Of a DNA stretch of 64,000 bases, positions 42,052 through 51,125 are shown in pieces. A program made the translations under genes and the position numbers. Origin of the DNA: Gammaproteobacteria bacterium. GTDB taxonomy: Bacteria > Pseudomonadota > Gammaproteobacteria > Steroidobacterales > Woeseiaceae. The notes beneath the pieces are model-generated. The model had not been told where the DNA came from, ran no database searches, and saw only the letters and a program-made list of their open reading frames with translations. The stretch is from positions 62,001-126,000 of the forward strand of contig JAHZJK010000031.1 of assembly GCA_022600955.1 (NCBI GenBank). Reading direction: 5' to 3'. The stretch's first letter is position 1. Each line of letters begins with the position of its first letter.

Positions 42052-44580
42052 ATGAAGATTCTAAGCAAAGCCATTGGACTGGTTCTTTCAGCCTCCCTAC
42101 TGCCGGTCGCAAATGCGCACGCGCAGGACGGTGCCGCAATAGAAGAAGTTGTTGTAACTGCTCGTAAGCGAGACGAAAGTCTGCAAGAGGTCCCGATCGC
42201 AATAACCGCATTCACAGAACAAACAATCGCGAAGGCAGGCATTGAGCGACCTGCGGATTTCATATCATTGATGCCTAACGTCACGATTGTAGACACGGCA
42301 AACGTCGGCGATACGCAAGTAAGTATTCGTGGCATCGTGTCGACCCGGGATGCGGAGTCGACTTTTGCTTATGTTGTTGACGGCGTTCTGAGCACGAATC
42401 CGAACAGTTTTAATGAAGAACTGGTTGACGTACAGCAGATCGAAGTACTGAAAGGTCCGCAGGGCGCATTGTACGGTCGCAACGCAGTAGCCGGTGCCAT
42501 ACTGGTGACGACAAAAGAACCCGGCGAGGAATTTGAAGGGTCAGTTCAGGTCGGTGTCGCTGATCCTGACGAGTACAAAGCGGCAATACGGGTTAGCGGC
42601 GGATTGAGCGAAAATGTGCGGGCCAGTTTTTCGGCAAGTCACCGCAATTCTGATGGTCACTTTACCAACCTGCTCAGCGGGGCGAGCGATGCGGTCGACT
42701 TCCTGGAAGACACGACGATTCGTGCCCGCGCGATATTTACGCCGAATGACAATCTGAAAATCGACGCTCGCATTGGGCATTCCGAGGTCGAAGGTGGTGC
42801 GATTAACTTTAACGCCGGTTTCGCGATTCCTGATTTCGCTGCGTTCTTCGGCGCGCCGAATTTCGACCAGGACGTGAACGACATCGATTTTCGGTACGTA
42901 TTCAATGTTCCTGGCGAGAACCAGCAGGAGACCACGGATTTCGCACTGAAGGCCGATTGGGGCGCAGGTGATCTCGAATTTACGACGGTCGTGTCCTACA
43001 ACGAACTCGACGAGTACCTCTTGTCAGATGGAACCAGCGCAACATTCTACGGCTACGAGCTGACGCCCGCGTGCCAGGCATCTCGCGCGATTCTGAACAA
43101 CGAACCTACGCCGGGTTTCGGCGCGGATCGTTCTGACTTGTTCGGGCCGTTTTTTAATCCTTTTGGAGTCTTGCCACCAGTTCCTGGCGGGGCAACTGAT
43201 TTTGCCGGCGTATACGGGCCTTACACCCCGACGACCTGCGACGGTTATCAATACCAGGAGCGCAACCAGTCTGATCTGAGCGTCGAGTTGCGAGTAGCCT
43301 CGCCGCAGAATGAAGCGCTGCGCTGGATCGCGGGAGTCTACGCCGCCGAGCTTGATCGCGAAGTGGTCGTTGCCTATGGCGCCGATCAGGGTATGGGATT
43401 CCTGCGCCAGCCGTATGTCGCACCGACAGGCCCGAACCCGACTGACCTGTTGTTCTGGGACGACTTTGAGACCAGCGTGGTCGCAGTGTTTGGCGAAATT
43501 GCTTACGACATGTCCGATACTTTCGAAGTGTCCCTGGCATTGCGCTGGGACCAGGAAGATCGCAAAGTCAAAAACAAAGTGCCAAACGTTGCTGCATCCG
43601 GTTTGAATGGCAACAATCAGACTGGTCCGATAAATCCGGCTTACCTGACGAATCCAACAGGTATTCCGGACCGAAGCCGCAAGTTTGACCAGTTGCAACC
43701 AAAACTGACCGCGCGATGGGCAGCGAGCGATACTGTGAATGTATACGCGAGCTACGGCGTCGGGTTTCGCAGTGGTGGTTTCAACTCACTGGGCAGTGCC
43801 GACCTTTTAAACCTTTGGTTCAATACCGGATTCGGTGGTGCAGGCGAGGCTGTAGACGCACAGTTGGTGGTCAACGATGAGTACGAAAAAGAAGTTTCAA
43901 CAGCCTTCGAACTCGGTGTCAAAACGGAGTTCCTTAATTCCCGTTTACGCCTGAATGCTTCGGTCTTCAATACGGACGTGGATGACAACCAGTTCTTCGA
44001 GTTTTTCGCCGGACCTTTCGGCATTCTGCGAGTGGTGACGACAATCGACGAGCTGAATATTCAAGGTTTCGAAACGGATTTCGCGTGGCAGGCCAGCGAT
44101 ATGATATCCGTATTTGGTGGTATCGGTTTAATGGACTCCGAGATCGAGAGAAACGTCAATCGTCCGTTGTCGGTCGGCAATCCGGTTCCGCAGGCACCCG
44201 AAGAAACCTTCAACCTGGGCGTGCAACTGGATGCGCCGGTTGGTGACAATATGGATATGTATGTTCGCGCTGACTGGCAGCACGTCGGAGATATGTGGTT
44301 CCATACGCTGCAGACCGAAGCAGTGCCCAACATCTGGCGCGCGTTCCCGGGTTTCGGACAACCGTCCACGGATTTTTCAAAATCCAAACGTGACGCATAC
44401 TCGACATTGAACTTACGCGTTGGTCTGGATGCAGAGTCCTGGTCACTGACTGGCTGGGCACGCAACCTGACGGATGAGAAATACCTGGAAGAAGTGATTC
44501 CGGCGCCGGAATTTGGTGGTTCGTTTAACCATCAGGCTCGCGGTGCATCATACGGATTGGATTTGAAGTATCGTTTCTAA
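42052..44580 (+). CDS. TonB-dependent outer-membrane receptor (second)
   Basis: 842 residues with a Sec leader ending near ANAHAQDG. TonB box and plug start IEEVVVTARKRDESLQEVPIA; plug signature QQIEVLKGPQGALYGRNAVAGAIL; barrel ending YGLDLKYRF with the terminal phenylalanine needed for BAM assembly. It is a homologue of the receptor at 17177 but clearly diverged. It lies between the Tat-exported oxidase and an isochorismatase-type amidase gene whose ATG begins directly after its stop codon. The genes are therefore almost certainly one operon. The imported compound is presumably the island substrate. Confidence 0.94.
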   Translation: MKILSKAIGLVLSASLLPVANAHAQDGAAIEEVVVTARKRDESLQEVPIAITAFTEQTIAKAGIERPADFISLMPNVTIVDTANVGDTQVSIRGIVSTRDAESTFAYVVDGVLSTNPNSFNEELVDVQQIEVLKGPQGALYGRNAVAGAILVTTKEPGEEFEGSVQVGVADPDEYKAAIRVSGGLSENVRASFSASHRNSDGHFTNLLSGASDAVDFLEDTTIRARAIFTPNDNLKIDARIGHSEVEGGAINFNAGFAIPDFAAFFGAPNFDQDVNDIDFRYVFNVPGENQQETTDFALKADWGAGDLEFTTVVSYNELDEYLLSDGTSATFYGYELTPACQASRAILNNEPTPGFGADRSDLFGPFFNPFGVLPPVPGGATDFAGVYGPYTPTTCDGYQYQERNQSDLSVELRVASPQNEALRWIAGVYAAELDREVVVAYGADQGMGFLRQPYVAPTGPNPTDLLFWDDFETSVVAVFGEIAYDMSDTFEVSLALRWDQEDRKVKNKVPNVAASGLNGNNQTGPINPAYLTNPTGIPDRSRKFDQLQPKLTARWAASDTVNVYASYGVGFRSGGFNSLGSADLLNLWFNTGFGGAGEAVDAQLVVNDEYEKEVSTAFELGVKTEFLNSRLRLNASVFNTDVDDNQFFEFFAGPFGILRVVTTIDELNIQGFETDFAWQASDMISVFGGIGLMDSEIERNVNRPLSVGNPVPQAPEETFNLGVQLDAPVGDNMDMYVRADWQHVGDMWFHTLQTEAVPNIWRAFPGFGQPSTDFSKSKRDAYSTLNLRVGLDAESWSLTGWARNLTDEKYLEEVIPAPEFGGSFNHQARGASYGLDLKYRF

Positions 44581-45204
44581 ATGACGAAAGAGCTCAACGA
44601 AAATTACGCAGGCGCATTCGACGGGAGTCTGGGATTTGGTGAAAAACCGGCCCTGATTCTCGTCGATCTTGTTCGCGCCTATTTTGATGCAGACAGCCCG
44701 CTGTATGCCGGGGTCGAAGCCGCATTGGCATCCGCTATTCGGATCAGGGACGCAGCTCGCACTGCGGGCGTGCCAGTTATCTATACCAACGTTGTCTATA
44801 AGCCAGATGGATCCGACGGTGGCATGTTTTTTCGCAAGGTGCCGGCGCTAAGCGCGTTTGTGACAGGCAATCCTCTGGGTGACTGGCCGGAGGGGCTTGC
44901 CCCGAGCGATGACGAGCGGGTTATCAGCAAACAGTTTGCCAGCGCCTTTTTTGGGACGTCCCTGGCGCAGGAACTGACTGAGTCCGGTATTGATACACTG
45001 ATCATCACGGGTGTGTCGACGAGCGGCTGTATCCGCGCGACCTGCATCGACGCGATTTCCAGTGGGTTTATCCCGATTGTGGTCAGTGATGCCTGCGGCG
45101 ACCGCCATCAGGCGCCACACGACGCCAACCTTTTTGACATGAACGCAAAGTATGGCGACGTTGTTGACGAAGCCTCTGTCTTGGACTATTTGAAGACACT
45201 ATGA
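44581..45204 (+). CDS. Isochorismatase-family amidohydrolase (N-carbamoylsarcosine amidase/maleamate amidase-like)
   Basis: 207 residues. The catalytic triad of cysteine hydrolases in this fold is complete: Asp29 in LILVDLVRAYF, Lys117 in VISKQFASAFFGT and Cys150 in GVSTSGCIRAT, with a cis-peptide VSTSG before the cysteine. The SGCIRATCIDAISSGF block is characteristic of N-carbamoylsarcosine amidase, maleamate amidase and biuret-type hydrolases. It would cleave the linear amide or carbamoyl product left after a cyclic amidase. It starts one base after the TonB receptor stop and overlaps the lyase gene by 4 bp. Confidence 0.9.
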   Translation: MTKELNENYAGAFDGSLGFGEKPALILVDLVRAYFDADSPLYAGVEAALASAIRIRDAARTAGVPVIYTNVVYKPDGSDGGMFFRKVPALSAFVTGNPLGDWPEGLAPSDDERVISKQFASAFFGTSLAQELTESGIDTLIITGVSTSGCIRATCIDAISSGFIPIVVSDACGDRHQAPHDANLFDMNAKYGDVVDEASVLDYLKTL

Positions 45205-46112
45205 GCAACGGAGAGATATCCATTGTTGAAGTAGGTCCGCGGGACGGGCTGCAAAGCGAGCCTGAGATCCTAACGACAGACAGCAAGGTCACGTTTGTTG
45301 AAATGGCGATTGCTGCGGGAATTCGAAGACTGGAAGTGGCGAGCTTTGTGCACCCGAAGCTGGTGCCGCAAATGGCGGACGCCGAAGCGTTGATCGAAAA
45401 GCTGCCTCAGGTCGACGGCGTCTCGTACATTGGCTTAATCATGAACCAGCGTGGTCTTGATCGTGCGCTTGCGACCAGAATTCACGAAATTGGCATGGTT
45501 GTCGTCGCGAGCGATACTTACAACAAGAAGAATCAGGGTGTACCCACCAACGATTCTGTATCCGCCTGGCACTCGATTTCTGCACAGGCGAAGTCTGCCG
45601 GGTTGCGGGCTAACGTCATGATTTCTGCCGCGTTTGGCTGTCCCTACGAAGGCGTTGTCGAGGTTGACCGCGTTGTTGAGCTTACCAAGCAGGTAATTGA
45701 ATCCGAACCTGCTGAATTGGGTATTGCAGACAGCATCGGCGTAGCAGTACCGAACCAGGTAACGGATCTACTCGGGCGCGTTGCCGAGGTGACTGGAGAT
45801 CTGCCGTTGCGTTGTCATTTTCATAACACCCGCAATACTGGTCTGGCCAACGCCCAGGCCGCGGTCGCTGCCGGCGTTACGTACCTGGATGCCAGTATAG
45901 GAGGCATCGGTGGTTGTCCTTTCGCACCGGCGGCCACTGGCAACATCCCGACAGACGACTTGCTCTATATGCTGGACCGTTCCGGAATCGACACCGGTGT
46001 GTCGCTTGATCGCATTATCGAGACCAGTCACTGGCTTGAAGCGGAGCTCGGACGAGGCATTCCGGCATTGCTGCCCAAAGCAGGCGGTTTTCCAGGCGGG
46101 CAGGTGGCCTGA
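45201..46112 (+). CDS. HMG-CoA lyase-like acyl-CoA lyase (second)
   Basis: 303 residues. VEVGPRDGLQSEPEI has Arg14 and Asp15, metal His206 and His208 are in CHFHNTRNTGLANAQ, and the loop Cys239 is in GGIGGCPFAP. As in the first lyase, HNTR replaces HDTY. The pair share the fold but differ enough to suggest two related substrates or two stages. The start overlaps the amidase gene by 4 bp. It probably cleaves a branched 3-hydroxyacyl-CoA to pyruvate or an oxo-acid plus an acyl-CoA. Confidence 0.88.
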   Translation: MSNGEISIVEVGPRDGLQSEPEILTTDSKVTFVEMAIAAGIRRLEVASFVHPKLVPQMADAEALIEKLPQVDGVSYIGLIMNQRGLDRALATRIHEIGMVVVASDTYNKKNQGVPTNDSVSAWHSISAQAKSAGLRANVMISAAFGCPYEGVVEVDRVVELTKQVIESEPAELGIADSIGVAVPNQVTDLLGRVAEVTGDLPLRCHFHNTRNTGLANAQAAVAAGVTYLDASIGGIGGCPFAPAATGNIPTDDLLYMLDRSGIDTGVSLDRIIETSHWLEAELGRGIPALLPKAGGFPGGQVA

Positions 46113-46124
46113 GGTGGTTGGTCG

Positions 46125-46481
46125 ATGGTGAAGGCTACAAAGATTCATCACATCAACTTCGTTGTTCAGGATCTGGAAGAAGCCATGCCACGTTTTTCGA
46201 AGCAGCTTGGCTTGGGTGTCTTTGAGGTTGTGGATCACGCTGCGCGTGGTGCGCATGTCGCTCGCACAAAAATTGGCGATGCCTGGCTCGTTCTTGTAGC
46301 GCCCTATGACGCAGACTCTGTGCCCGGGCAGCATCTCGCAGAACATGGCGAGGGATTTTTTCTGCTGTCACTATGCGTTGACGACGAACAGGACTGGCGT
46401 GACGGCATCCTGGACTGGCAGGTTGCCGATGCAGGCACGATTCATGGTGCGGAGTTTCAATTCACGCGGGGCACCGGGTAG
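46125..46481 (+). CDS. VOC-type methylmalonyl-CoA epimerase-like protein
   Basis: 118 residues. TKIHHINFVVQDLEEAMPRFSKQLGLGVFEVVD is the opening of the methylmalonyl-CoA epimerase-like VOC group, with the first metal His in HHINF. AHVARTKIGDAWLVLVAPY and GEGFFLLSLCVDD follow. It is shorter than a standard epimerase (about 130-150), and the last metal Glu may be the one in GAEFQF. It may epimerise or isomerise a CoA ester in step with the lyase encoded 12 bp upstream. Confidence 0.8.
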   Translation: MVKATKIHHINFVVQDLEEAMPRFSKQLGLGVFEVVDHAARGAHVARTKIGDAWLVLVAPYDADSVPGQHLAEHGEGFFLLSLCVDDEQDWRDGILDWQVADAGTIHGAEFQFTRGTG

Positions 46482-46485
46482 CGCC

Positions 46486-46767
46486 ATGAAGTCGCTCTCC
46501 GATATCGTCAAGGAACAGCACGGCGAGCGTCCGCCGCAAGACGATGCGCTAACCGATCGATTGTTTGGTGAAATCATGCGGCTCGCCGAGGAGATCTGCG
46601 TGTTGCAGGATCGACTCGATACTGCTCAGCAGTTGTCGCAGGCAGGTCGTTCCGCTGACAACGCGTCGATTGATGCATTTGAAGTCGATGAATCTCTGCT
46701 CCGCAAACGTCTCGCCCGTCACCAGGTATTTATCAGCGAAATGTTTGAGCGTCTGAAGACTGTCTAG
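46486..46767 (+). CDS. Small helical protein of unknown function (93 aa)
   Basis: The start is ATG 46486, four bases after the preceding stop; a longer frame from 46306 overlaps the VOC gene and is rejected. MKSLSDIVKEQHGERPPQDD is followed by two long helices (LTDRLFGEIMRLAEEICVLQ, then a late RLARHQVFISEMFERLKTV) around a more polar middle. No domain is recognised. It ends the rightward operon and overlaps the convergent methyltransferase gene by 4 bp. Its position suggests it belongs to the island, but no role can be given. Confidence 0.7.
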   Translation: MKSLSDIVKEQHGERPPQDDALTDRLFGEIMRLAEEICVLQDRLDTAQQLSQAGRSADNASIDAFEVDESLLRKRLARHQVFISEMFERLKTV

Positions 46768-47768
46768 CGAACTGCGGTAACAACATACCAGGGTATCGGC
46801 CCATCGAGTGCCCGCAAATATTCGGTCTCAATATTGCTGGATTCAAAACCTGCTTGCGATAGCATTGCGCTCAAATCCGCGTTCGCGAAATCCATCCAAA
46901 AGGGTTCGTCGTTGTTATCGGTCTGCCATTCGGACAAGAAACGTTGGAACGCATCCAGGCGTTCAGTCTGGATCGGAACGTCCTGATGAATGCACAGTCC
47001 GCCCGGCGCAAGCAGGCGATGGCATTCCTTCAGGATCGCGGGCATGTGTTCAGCGGCAACTTCGTGAAACAGGTTGTGGCTAACGATTAAGTCGAAGTGC
47101 TGATCAGGGAAAGATGTATTCGCCGCGTCCTGCTGGCGAAAGTCTACTTTGCAGCCAAGCGCTTCAGCGCGCGCATGAGCATAGGCCAGCATGCCAGGCG
47201 AAAGGTCGATCGCGACGAATTCCGCATGCGGAAATGCAGGTGGATAGTCTGTTGACTGGCCGCCCGCTGAGCAACCCATTTCCAAAATGCGTCGCGGCCG
47301 AAAATCCGGATATCGTTGCTTAATATGAGCAACAAGCCGCTCGCCCTTTGAGTCGCGCTTGCCGATTCCCTGGCCCAGTGCATATATATTGCCACCGGCC
47401 TCATAGAGGATACCAGCCGCGATATCCAGGTTATCGCGTCGCAGCATGTAGCCGCCTGGCTGACCGTGAATTGCCGTCTTTGTCTGATAGTTCGGAATCA
47501 CCACAGCGTCGTCTGTCGCCAATGTGCCGATTGGTCGTTCCAGCAATGCAGCCGCGTCGCGATCAATTCGCGCCTGGTCACGATCCACCTGTTCAGCCAG
47601 TAAACTCCACATACGATCCTGACTGACTCGATTCATACCTGACCAAAGGCGGTAAGAGGCGCTTCCTTCTATGTCGCCTTTTTGCAAGCGGAAGTTGCTC
47701 TCTAACTCAGCCTGCAAAGTCGTGCGTATTGCAGTCTTGCACGCCAGAACGGCCAAACGCCGGCTCAT
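46764..47768 (-). CDS. Class I SAM-dependent methyltransferase
   Basis: 334 residues if started at ATG 47768; an ATG at 47819 is also possible, and a much longer frame up to 48560 runs antisense to the transporter gene and is rejected. The SAM-binding motif I reads ILEMGCSAGGQSTDYPPAF, the acidic motif II EFVAIDLSPGMLAYAHARAE, and DLIVSHNLFHEV is motif IV. An N-terminal extension of about 130 residues is family-specific. It methylates an unknown acceptor in the cytosol. It diverges from the GPH transporter gene, and the region between them lacks the island operator. Confidence 0.85.
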   Translation of the reverse strand: MSRRLAVLACKTAIRTTLQAELESNFRLQKGDIEGSASYRLWSGMNRVSQDRMWSLLAEQVDRDQARIDRDAAALLERPIGTLATDDAVVIPNYQTKTAIHGQPGGYMLRRDNLDIAAGILYEAGGNIYALGQGIGKRDSKGERLVAHIKQRYPDFRPRRILEMGCSAGGQSTDYPPAFPHAEFVAIDLSPGMLAYAHARAEALGCKVDFRQQDAANTSFPDQHFDLIVSHNLFHEVAAEHMPAILKECHRLLAPGGLCIHQDVPIQTERLDAFQRFLSEWQTDNNDEPFWMDFANADLSAMLSQAGFESSNIETEYLRALDGPIPWYVVTAVR

Positions 47769-47861
47769 ACCGTCATGGTCGGTTCGTGGCTGAAGATTGT
47801 GTGCAGTGCCTCTGGACATGTTTTGCGATTGAACCCGGTTTGAACTACGGTCAACCATATC

Positions 47862-49157
47862 ATGCTGCCACGAACAGTCATCGTCGGCTGGGGTCTCGGG
47901 TCTCTCGGGCTCGCGGTCATTCTCAATACGTTCAACGTTTTGCTTATTGCATACCTGACATTGGTTGTCGGGATAGAGCCAGCACTGGCAGGTAGTCTGG
48001 TGCTCATGGCAAAACTGTACGATGTCGCAACTGACCTGCCAATGGGATGGTTGACGGACCGAACCCGCAGTCGTTGGGGCGCGCGGCGGCCGTACATGTT
48101 TGTCGCGGCATTTGTTACGCCGGTCGCACTCTACATGATGTTTAGCCCGCCGGCAGGCGACAAGGTTGTCTACATACTCGCGTCGCTCGTTATCTACGCG
48201 ACCGGATATACCCTGTTTAATGTTCCGTATCTGTCCATGCCGGCGGAAATGAGTCGCGACACACACTTGCGAACCAAAATGGTGGCATGGCGCTCGCTGT
48301 TTATAGCGGCCGGCACGCTGTTTGGTGTGTCGATTGCGCCGTTTCTTATCGGATTTCTCGGTGGTGGTGCACACGCCTATGCGATGCTGGGGAAAGTGAT
48401 GGCGGCAACCGTCGCCGCGGCCTTTCTTGCTTGCGTAGTAACGACGAGTCGTCATCGCGTTGCCGAGGAAACACGTGTTGCGGTGCCGCTGTCGCAACAG
48501 GTTGCGACGATTGCGGCCAACAAGCATTTCCGAACGCTGCTGATGATCAAGGTAACTCACTTGCTGGCGCTCTCAATTGGTGCAGGTTCGTCGGTATTTT
48601 TCTATCGCTATGTTCTGGGCTACGACCTCAAGGTACTTGGCCTGTACGGTGCGGTGACAACAGTCGTGTGGGCGCTCGCGATGCCAGTCTGGACCCGGAT
48701 TGCGAGGAACCGTGGTAAGCGATTCGGCTACTTCGTCGCGACTTTAGCCTACTCACTGTTAACGCTCAGCTGGGTACTCGCCGGTCCAGGCGAATCCATG
48801 TTCACGCTCCTGGGGCGCGGTGTTCTGTTTGGAATAGTGGCAGGCGGCATGTTGTTGATGGGCAACGCTATGTTGCAAGACATCATGGATGAAGACTATC
48901 GCCGCACTGGCCATCGCAAGAACGGAATGTTCGCGGGCAGCTACAGTCTTGTGGAAAAACTGACTTCGGGGCTCGGTGCGCAGATTCTGGGATTGATCCT
49001 CTCTGCGACCGGCTTCGTGCGCAGCGCTACCGTACAAACAGAGCTTTCGGTGCAGGGAATCTACCTGGTCGTAGCGATTATTCCGGCAGGGCTAATGTTG
49101 CTGAGTTTATTGCTGATACACAGATATAATCTCCAGGAGTCGCAGCTGACTGGCTAA
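47862..49157 (+). CDS. GPH-family (MelB-like) MFS transporter
   Basis: 431 residues, twelve hydrophobic segments. LVLMAKLYDVATDLPMGWLTDRTRSRWGARRPYM is the glycoside-pentoside-hexuronide:cation symporter signature, and FNVPYLSMPAEMSRDTHLRTKM is the conserved loop after helix 4. It would carry a sugar or glycoside with sodium or protons. It precedes the S9 peptidase gene by 19 bp, in the same direction. A role in importing sugars from peptide- or glycan-derived material is possible, but nothing ties it to the island. Confidence 0.9.
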   Translation: MLPRTVIVGWGLGSLGLAVILNTFNVLLIAYLTLVVGIEPALAGSLVLMAKLYDVATDLPMGWLTDRTRSRWGARRPYMFVAAFVTPVALYMMFSPPAGDKVVYILASLVIYATGYTLFNVPYLSMPAEMSRDTHLRTKMVAWRSLFIAAGTLFGVSIAPFLIGFLGGGAHAYAMLGKVMAATVAAAFLACVVTTSRHRVAEETRVAVPLSQQVATIAANKHFRTLLMIKVTHLLALSIGAGSSVFFYRYVLGYDLKVLGLYGAVTTVVWALAMPVWTRIARNRGKRFGYFVATLAYSLLTLSWVLAGPGESMFTLLGRGVLFGIVAGGMLLMGNAMLQDIMDEDYRRTGHRKNGMFAGSYSLVEKLTSGLGAQILGLILSATGFVRSATVQTELSVQGIYLVVAIIPAGLMLLSLLLIHRYNLQESQLTG

Positions 49158-49176
49158 GTTCACACGAGGACCTTCC

Positions 49177-51111
49177 ATGCTCAAGTCTCGATCAGTAGTT
49201 TTTGCCTTTGTATTGTGCGCCGTCAGCATCGCACGGGCAGAAGAATTGCCGCCACTGGAAGCTTACGCGGCCCTGCCCGAAACCAGCATGATGGAGATTT
49301 CGCCGGATGGGACGCGCGTAGCGATGCGCGTCACGTCGCCCGATCGCGATGTCATTCTCGCGATGGATCTGGCAACTAACGACGTCATCGCCGGCGCCAA
49401 CGCCGGAGTGATGAAGCCGCGCAACATTCGTTTCCCAAACAACGATATCTTGTTGCTGATGGCTGGTAAGCGGGTCAACCCGCTGGCCGTCAAGAGTGCT
49501 TACGAGCACAACCAGGCATATAGCCTGACGCTGAGTGAACAGAAAGTGCGGTCGTTGCTGACTCGGGCCAAGAACCTCTACCCGTTCCAGAGTGGCATTG
49601 GCAAGGTCATCGGTGCGGCTGAAGACGGCAAAGTTCTCTATATGCCCGCCTATCATGGCAAGTCAAACCCACGATACGGCATCTACGCCGTACGACTGGA
49701 TATTCGCCGCGATCGCCTGATTGAAAAGGGTAATCACGAGACCAAAGACTGGTTTGTCGACTCGAATGGAGTGCCAATCGTTCGCGAGGACTACGATGAC
49801 GAGGAGGACTTCTATAGCGTTTGGCGCCTGGGCGAGGGCAAGGAAAAAGACGTGTTGCTGTACTCCGAGGAAACCGAAATCAGGCCTGCCGGACCGGTCG
49901 GGCTGTCGTCCGATGGCAAGAGCCTCGTTATTCTCAGGAACCTGCCGGGCAGAGACATCGCGAGTTACTTCCTGATGAGTCTTGACGATGGTGCGATTAC
50001 CGGGCCGGTGTTTGGCCGCGAAGATGCCGATATCGACTACGTTATTACTGACATCAATCGGGTCGTCACAGGAATTCGATACTCGGGATTCAAGCCGGAC
50101 TACCATTTTTTCGACGATGAGCTGGATGCGCGAGTGAAGAAGATTCAGTCGCGCCTGCCGGATCTGTCGGTGCAGCTCGTCAGTGCCAGTAAGACCAGGG
50201 AAAGGCTTATTTTTTTGGTAAAAGGAGGCTGGAGCTCGGGCCACTACCTGTTGTTCGAAGGTGATGACAACGATCCGCAGTCTATCAGCCGCGAACGTCC
50301 GGGAATTTCTCGCGAGCACGTTGCCAAGACGTACATCGATTCCTATTCCGCGAGTGACGGACTCGAAATTCCCGCGTTGATTACGGCCAGGGAGTCGGTC
50401 TATGAGGCGGGGAATGCTGCATTGATCGTAATGCCGCACGGCGGACCGGAAAGCTATGACCGGTTCGGCTTCAATTGGAAGGCGCAGTACCTGGCGAGCC
50501 GAGGCTATGTCGTGCTGCAGCCGCAATTTCGGGGCTCAAGTGGATTCGGAGATGACTTCGTCAATGCAGGGCATGGTGAATGGGGCGGAAGAATGCAATC
50601 AGATCTGCACGATGGCGTGCGCTACCTGGTCGAGAGCGGCAAGGTCGACGCAAGTCGCGTCTGTATCGTTGGCTCCAGCTACGGCGGCTACGCGGCGCTT
50701 GCGGCTGGCGCGTTTGCGCCCGAAATGTACAAGTGCGTCGTCTCGATCGCCGGAGTATCGGATCTGGAAGGAATGATCAAAGAGGCCAGACGCAATTATG
50801 GCAGTGACCACTGGATCGTCTCCTATTGGGAGCAGCAGTATGGTACTGACATAAGAGACCGTGAGCTGATGCGGTCTATTTCGCCGCTGCACCACGCTGG
50901 TGCATTCCAGTCACCGGTCCTTCTGATCCACGGCAAGGACGACACGATTGTGCCGATCAAGCAGAGTAAATCGATGCGCAATGCCTTGAGAAAAGCCGGC
51001 AAATCGGTCGAGTTTGTGGAACTCAATGGCGAGGACCACTATCTTTCGAAATACGAGACACGACTCAAGGCGATGCAGGCGATAGCGAAATTTATCGAAC
51101 AACACCTATAG
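49177..51111 (+). CDS. S9-family (acylaminoacyl-peptidase/prolyl-oligopeptidase type) exported peptidase
   Basis: 644 residues with a Sec leader ending near SIARAE. A beta-propeller N-terminal part is followed by the peptidase_S9 domain from about 400: PHGGPESYDRFGF oxyanion segment, GSSYGGYAAL with Ser501, LIHGKDDTIVP with Asp588 or 589, and GEDHYLS with His621. It cleaves short peptides, probably in the periplasm. GAGG lies six bases before the ATG. It is followed by a strong TATAAT at 51126 that may start the oad operon. Confidence 0.93.
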   Translation: MLKSRSVVFAFVLCAVSIARAEELPPLEAYAALPETSMMEISPDGTRVAMRVTSPDRDVILAMDLATNDVIAGANAGVMKPRNIRFPNNDILLLMAGKRVNPLAVKSAYEHNQAYSLTLSEQKVRSLLTRAKNLYPFQSGIGKVIGAAEDGKVLYMPAYHGKSNPRYGIYAVRLDIRRDRLIEKGNHETKDWFVDSNGVPIVREDYDDEEDFYSVWRLGEGKEKDVLLYSEETEIRPAGPVGLSSDGKSLVILRNLPGRDIASYFLMSLDDGAITGPVFGREDADIDYVITDINRVVTGIRYSGFKPDYHFFDDELDARVKKIQSRLPDLSVQLVSASKTRERLIFLVKGGWSSGHYLLFEGDDNDPQSISRERPGISREHVAKTYIDSYSASDGLEIPALITARESVYEAGNAALIVMPHGGPESYDRFGFNWKAQYLASRGYVVLQPQFRGSSGFGDDFVNAGHGEWGGRMQSDLHDGVRYLVESGKVDASRVCIVGSSYGGYAALAAGAFAPEMYKCVVSIAGVSDLEGMIKEARRNYGSDHWIVSYWEQQYGTDIRDRELMRSISPLHHAGAFQSPVLLIHGKDDTIVPIKQSKSMRNALRKAGKSVEFVELNGEDHYLSKYETRLKAMQAIAKFIEQHL

Positions 51112-51125
51112 CGGCGCTGTTTGGT

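Noticed and set aside
43024..43698. Long antisense reading inside the second TonB receptor gene
   Set aside because: Composition and lack of motifs mark it as a shadow; similar shadows at 18026 and 18902 in the first receptor gene were dropped for the same reason.
46764..48560. A 598-codon reading on the minus strand
   Set aside because: Only the part from 47768 (or 47819) down shows the methyltransferase fold; the upstream part is Cys/His/Arg-rich noise antisense to the GPH transporter gene.
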